A DNA stretch of 7,324 nucleotides from NCBI GenBank assembly GCA_002346525.1, contig DDZY01000017.1:921-8244 (forward strand), given 5' to 3'. Shown piece after piece: positions 6,483-7,324 of the stretch. The translations under genes were made by a program, and so were the position numbers. The DNA comes from Proteobacteria bacterium UBA2996 (lineage in GTDB: Bacteria > Pseudomonadota > Gammaproteobacteria > Arenicellales > UBA868). Below the pieces are notes generated by a model. The model did not search any database, was not told the DNA's origin, and saw nothing but the letters and a program-made list of their open reading frames with translations. Each line of letters begins with the position of its first letter. Position 1 is the first letter of the stretch.

Positions 6483-7324
6483 ATGAAGAATCTGAAAAAA
6501 GAAGATGTCATAGAGCAACTGGCCACAGGCCAGATGAGCCGCCGCCAGTTCAACCAGAGCCTGATGGCGCTCGGCGCGACGATGGTCATGATGCCGATGG
6601 GTAGCCGTTCTGCCTTCGCGGCAAGCGATGATCATCCCACGGTCTTTACCTGGGAAGGCTGGGATGTGCCGGAACTGCATCAGCCGTACCTCGCCAAACA
6701 TGGTGAATCCCCCAACATAGCTATTTTCGGTGACGAAGAAGAAGCCTTCGCCAAGATGCGCGCGGGGTTCAAGGTCGACCTCACACAACCCTGTACCTAC
6801 AAAGTGCCGATCTGGAAAGACGCCGGCATTCTCGAGCCGATTGACACCAGCCGGCTCAGCACCTGGGATGACATTATCCCAAGTCTGAAAACTATTCCGG
6901 GCACCTTTGAGGGCAGCAATCAGTACTTCTTCCCAACCGACTGGGGACTGACATCCGTGCTGTACCGGGCGGATCTCGCGCCTGAGTATGTCGATAACGA
7001 AAGTTGGGGCATGCTGTGGGATCCGAAGTACAAAGGCCGCCTCTCTATGGCAGACAGTCTGATCGATGGTGTCATGGTGGCGGCCATTTATATCGGTGCT
7101 AAAGACCCCTTCAACATGACCGATGACGAGATGGCGAAAACCCGGGCAGCGCTCAAGGAGCAGTTGCCGTTGATGCGCTACTACTGGACCAGTCCGGCCG
7201 ACATCGAGCAGGCACTCGCCTCTGGCGAACTGGTTGCGACCTCTGCCTGGAACTCGTCTTACGCTGCGCTCAAGAAGGAAGGACTGGACGTGCGTTACAC
7301 CAGCCCGAAAGAAGGCGCCATGAC
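6483..7324 (+). CDS. PotD/PotF-family (polyamine-type) periplasmic substrate-binding protein, Tat-exported; 3' end cut by window edge
   Basis: The protein should bind a polyamine or similar cation in the periplasm for an ABC importer whose other genes probably lie past the right edge. The first 280 codons are visible with an unbroken frame. Residues 1-46 are a long export signal with the twin-arginine motif S-R-R-Q-F (19-23), a hydrophobic stretch at 27-39 and an A-F-A-A cleavage site near 46. The mature part begins T-V-F-T-W-E-G-W (53-60) and shows the family's first-lobe pattern: F-G-D-E-E-E-A-F (82-89), D-A-G-I-L-E-P-I-D (113-121), F-F-P-T-D-W-G (149-155), L-W-D-P-K-Y-K-G-R-L (178-187), then the hinge A-W-N-S-S-Y (255-260) and S-P-K-E-G (274-278). 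Only part of the acidic polyamine-contact set is recognisable (see findings), so the ligand may differ. Its place after puuA- and spuC-type genes supports a polyamine. Confidence 0.88.
   Translation, partial: MKNLKKEDVIEQLATGQMSRRQFNQSLMALGATMVMMPMGSRSAFAASDDHPTVFTWEGWDVPELHQPYLAKHGESPNIAIFGDEEEAFAKMRAGFKVDLTQPCTYKVPIWKDAGILEPIDTSRLSTWDDIIPSLKTIPGTFEGSNQYFFPTDWGLTSVLYRADLAPEYVDNESWGMLWDPKYKGRLSMADSLIDGVMVAAIYIGAKDPFNMTDDEMAKTRAALKEQLPLMRYYWTSPADIEQALASGELVATSAWNSSYAALKKEGLDVRYTSPKEGAM

Overview
The window (7,324 bp, moderate GC) looks like part of a proteobacterial chromosome, most likely a marine or other environmental gamma- or alphaproteobacterium. That placement rests on protein style and gene content only; there is no rRNA or other lineage marker. 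All six genes concern uptake or first-step breakdown of small nitrogen compounds. There are no transposases, integrases, phage genes, CRISPR repeats, tRNAs or rRNAs.

Layout. The left 3.1 kb is read on the minus strand as an ABC importer operon of the branched-chain amino acid/amide (HAAT) type: a periplasmic binding protein (LivK-type, 1862-3115), a first permease (LivH-type, 479-1747) and the start of a second permease (LivM-type, cut by the left edge). A strong GC-rich stem-loop followed by a T tract lies between the binding protein and the permeases. The two permease genes overlap through a TTG start. The right 3.9 kb is read on the plus strand: a glutamine-synthetase-family enzyme of the gamma-glutamylpolyamine synthetase (PuuA) type (3383-4762), a class III aminotransferase of the putrescine:pyruvate (SpuC) type (4898-6259), and a Tat-exported binding protein of the PotD/PotF polyamine family that runs off the right edge (6483 onward). 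The two arms diverge from a 267-bp control region at 3116-3382.

How the genes may work together. The PotD/F-type protein would capture a polyamine in the periplasm and pass it to a permease/ATPase probably encoded beyond the right edge. Inside the cell the PuuA-type enzyme would gamma-glutamylate the amine and/or the SpuC-type enzyme would transaminate it, releasing carbon and nitrogen. The HAAT importer shares the control region and so may be co-regulated, but its substrate cannot be read from sequence; branched-chain amino acids, amides or another nitrogen compound are all possible.

Most unusual points: (1) the LivH-type permease carries about 100 extra N-terminal residues with added membrane segments and a G-P-x-G-L motif; (2) the LivM-type permease has a long Cys-containing insertion between early membrane helices; (3) a stem-loop separates the binding-protein and permease genes; (4) purine-rich 9-bp repeats sit directly before the ribosome binding site of the polyamine-type binding protein; (5) that binding protein appears to lack some canonical polyamine-contacting acids. 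None of these amounts to a wholly new system. I see a well-formed, ordinary metabolic locus with a few unusual protein architectures.
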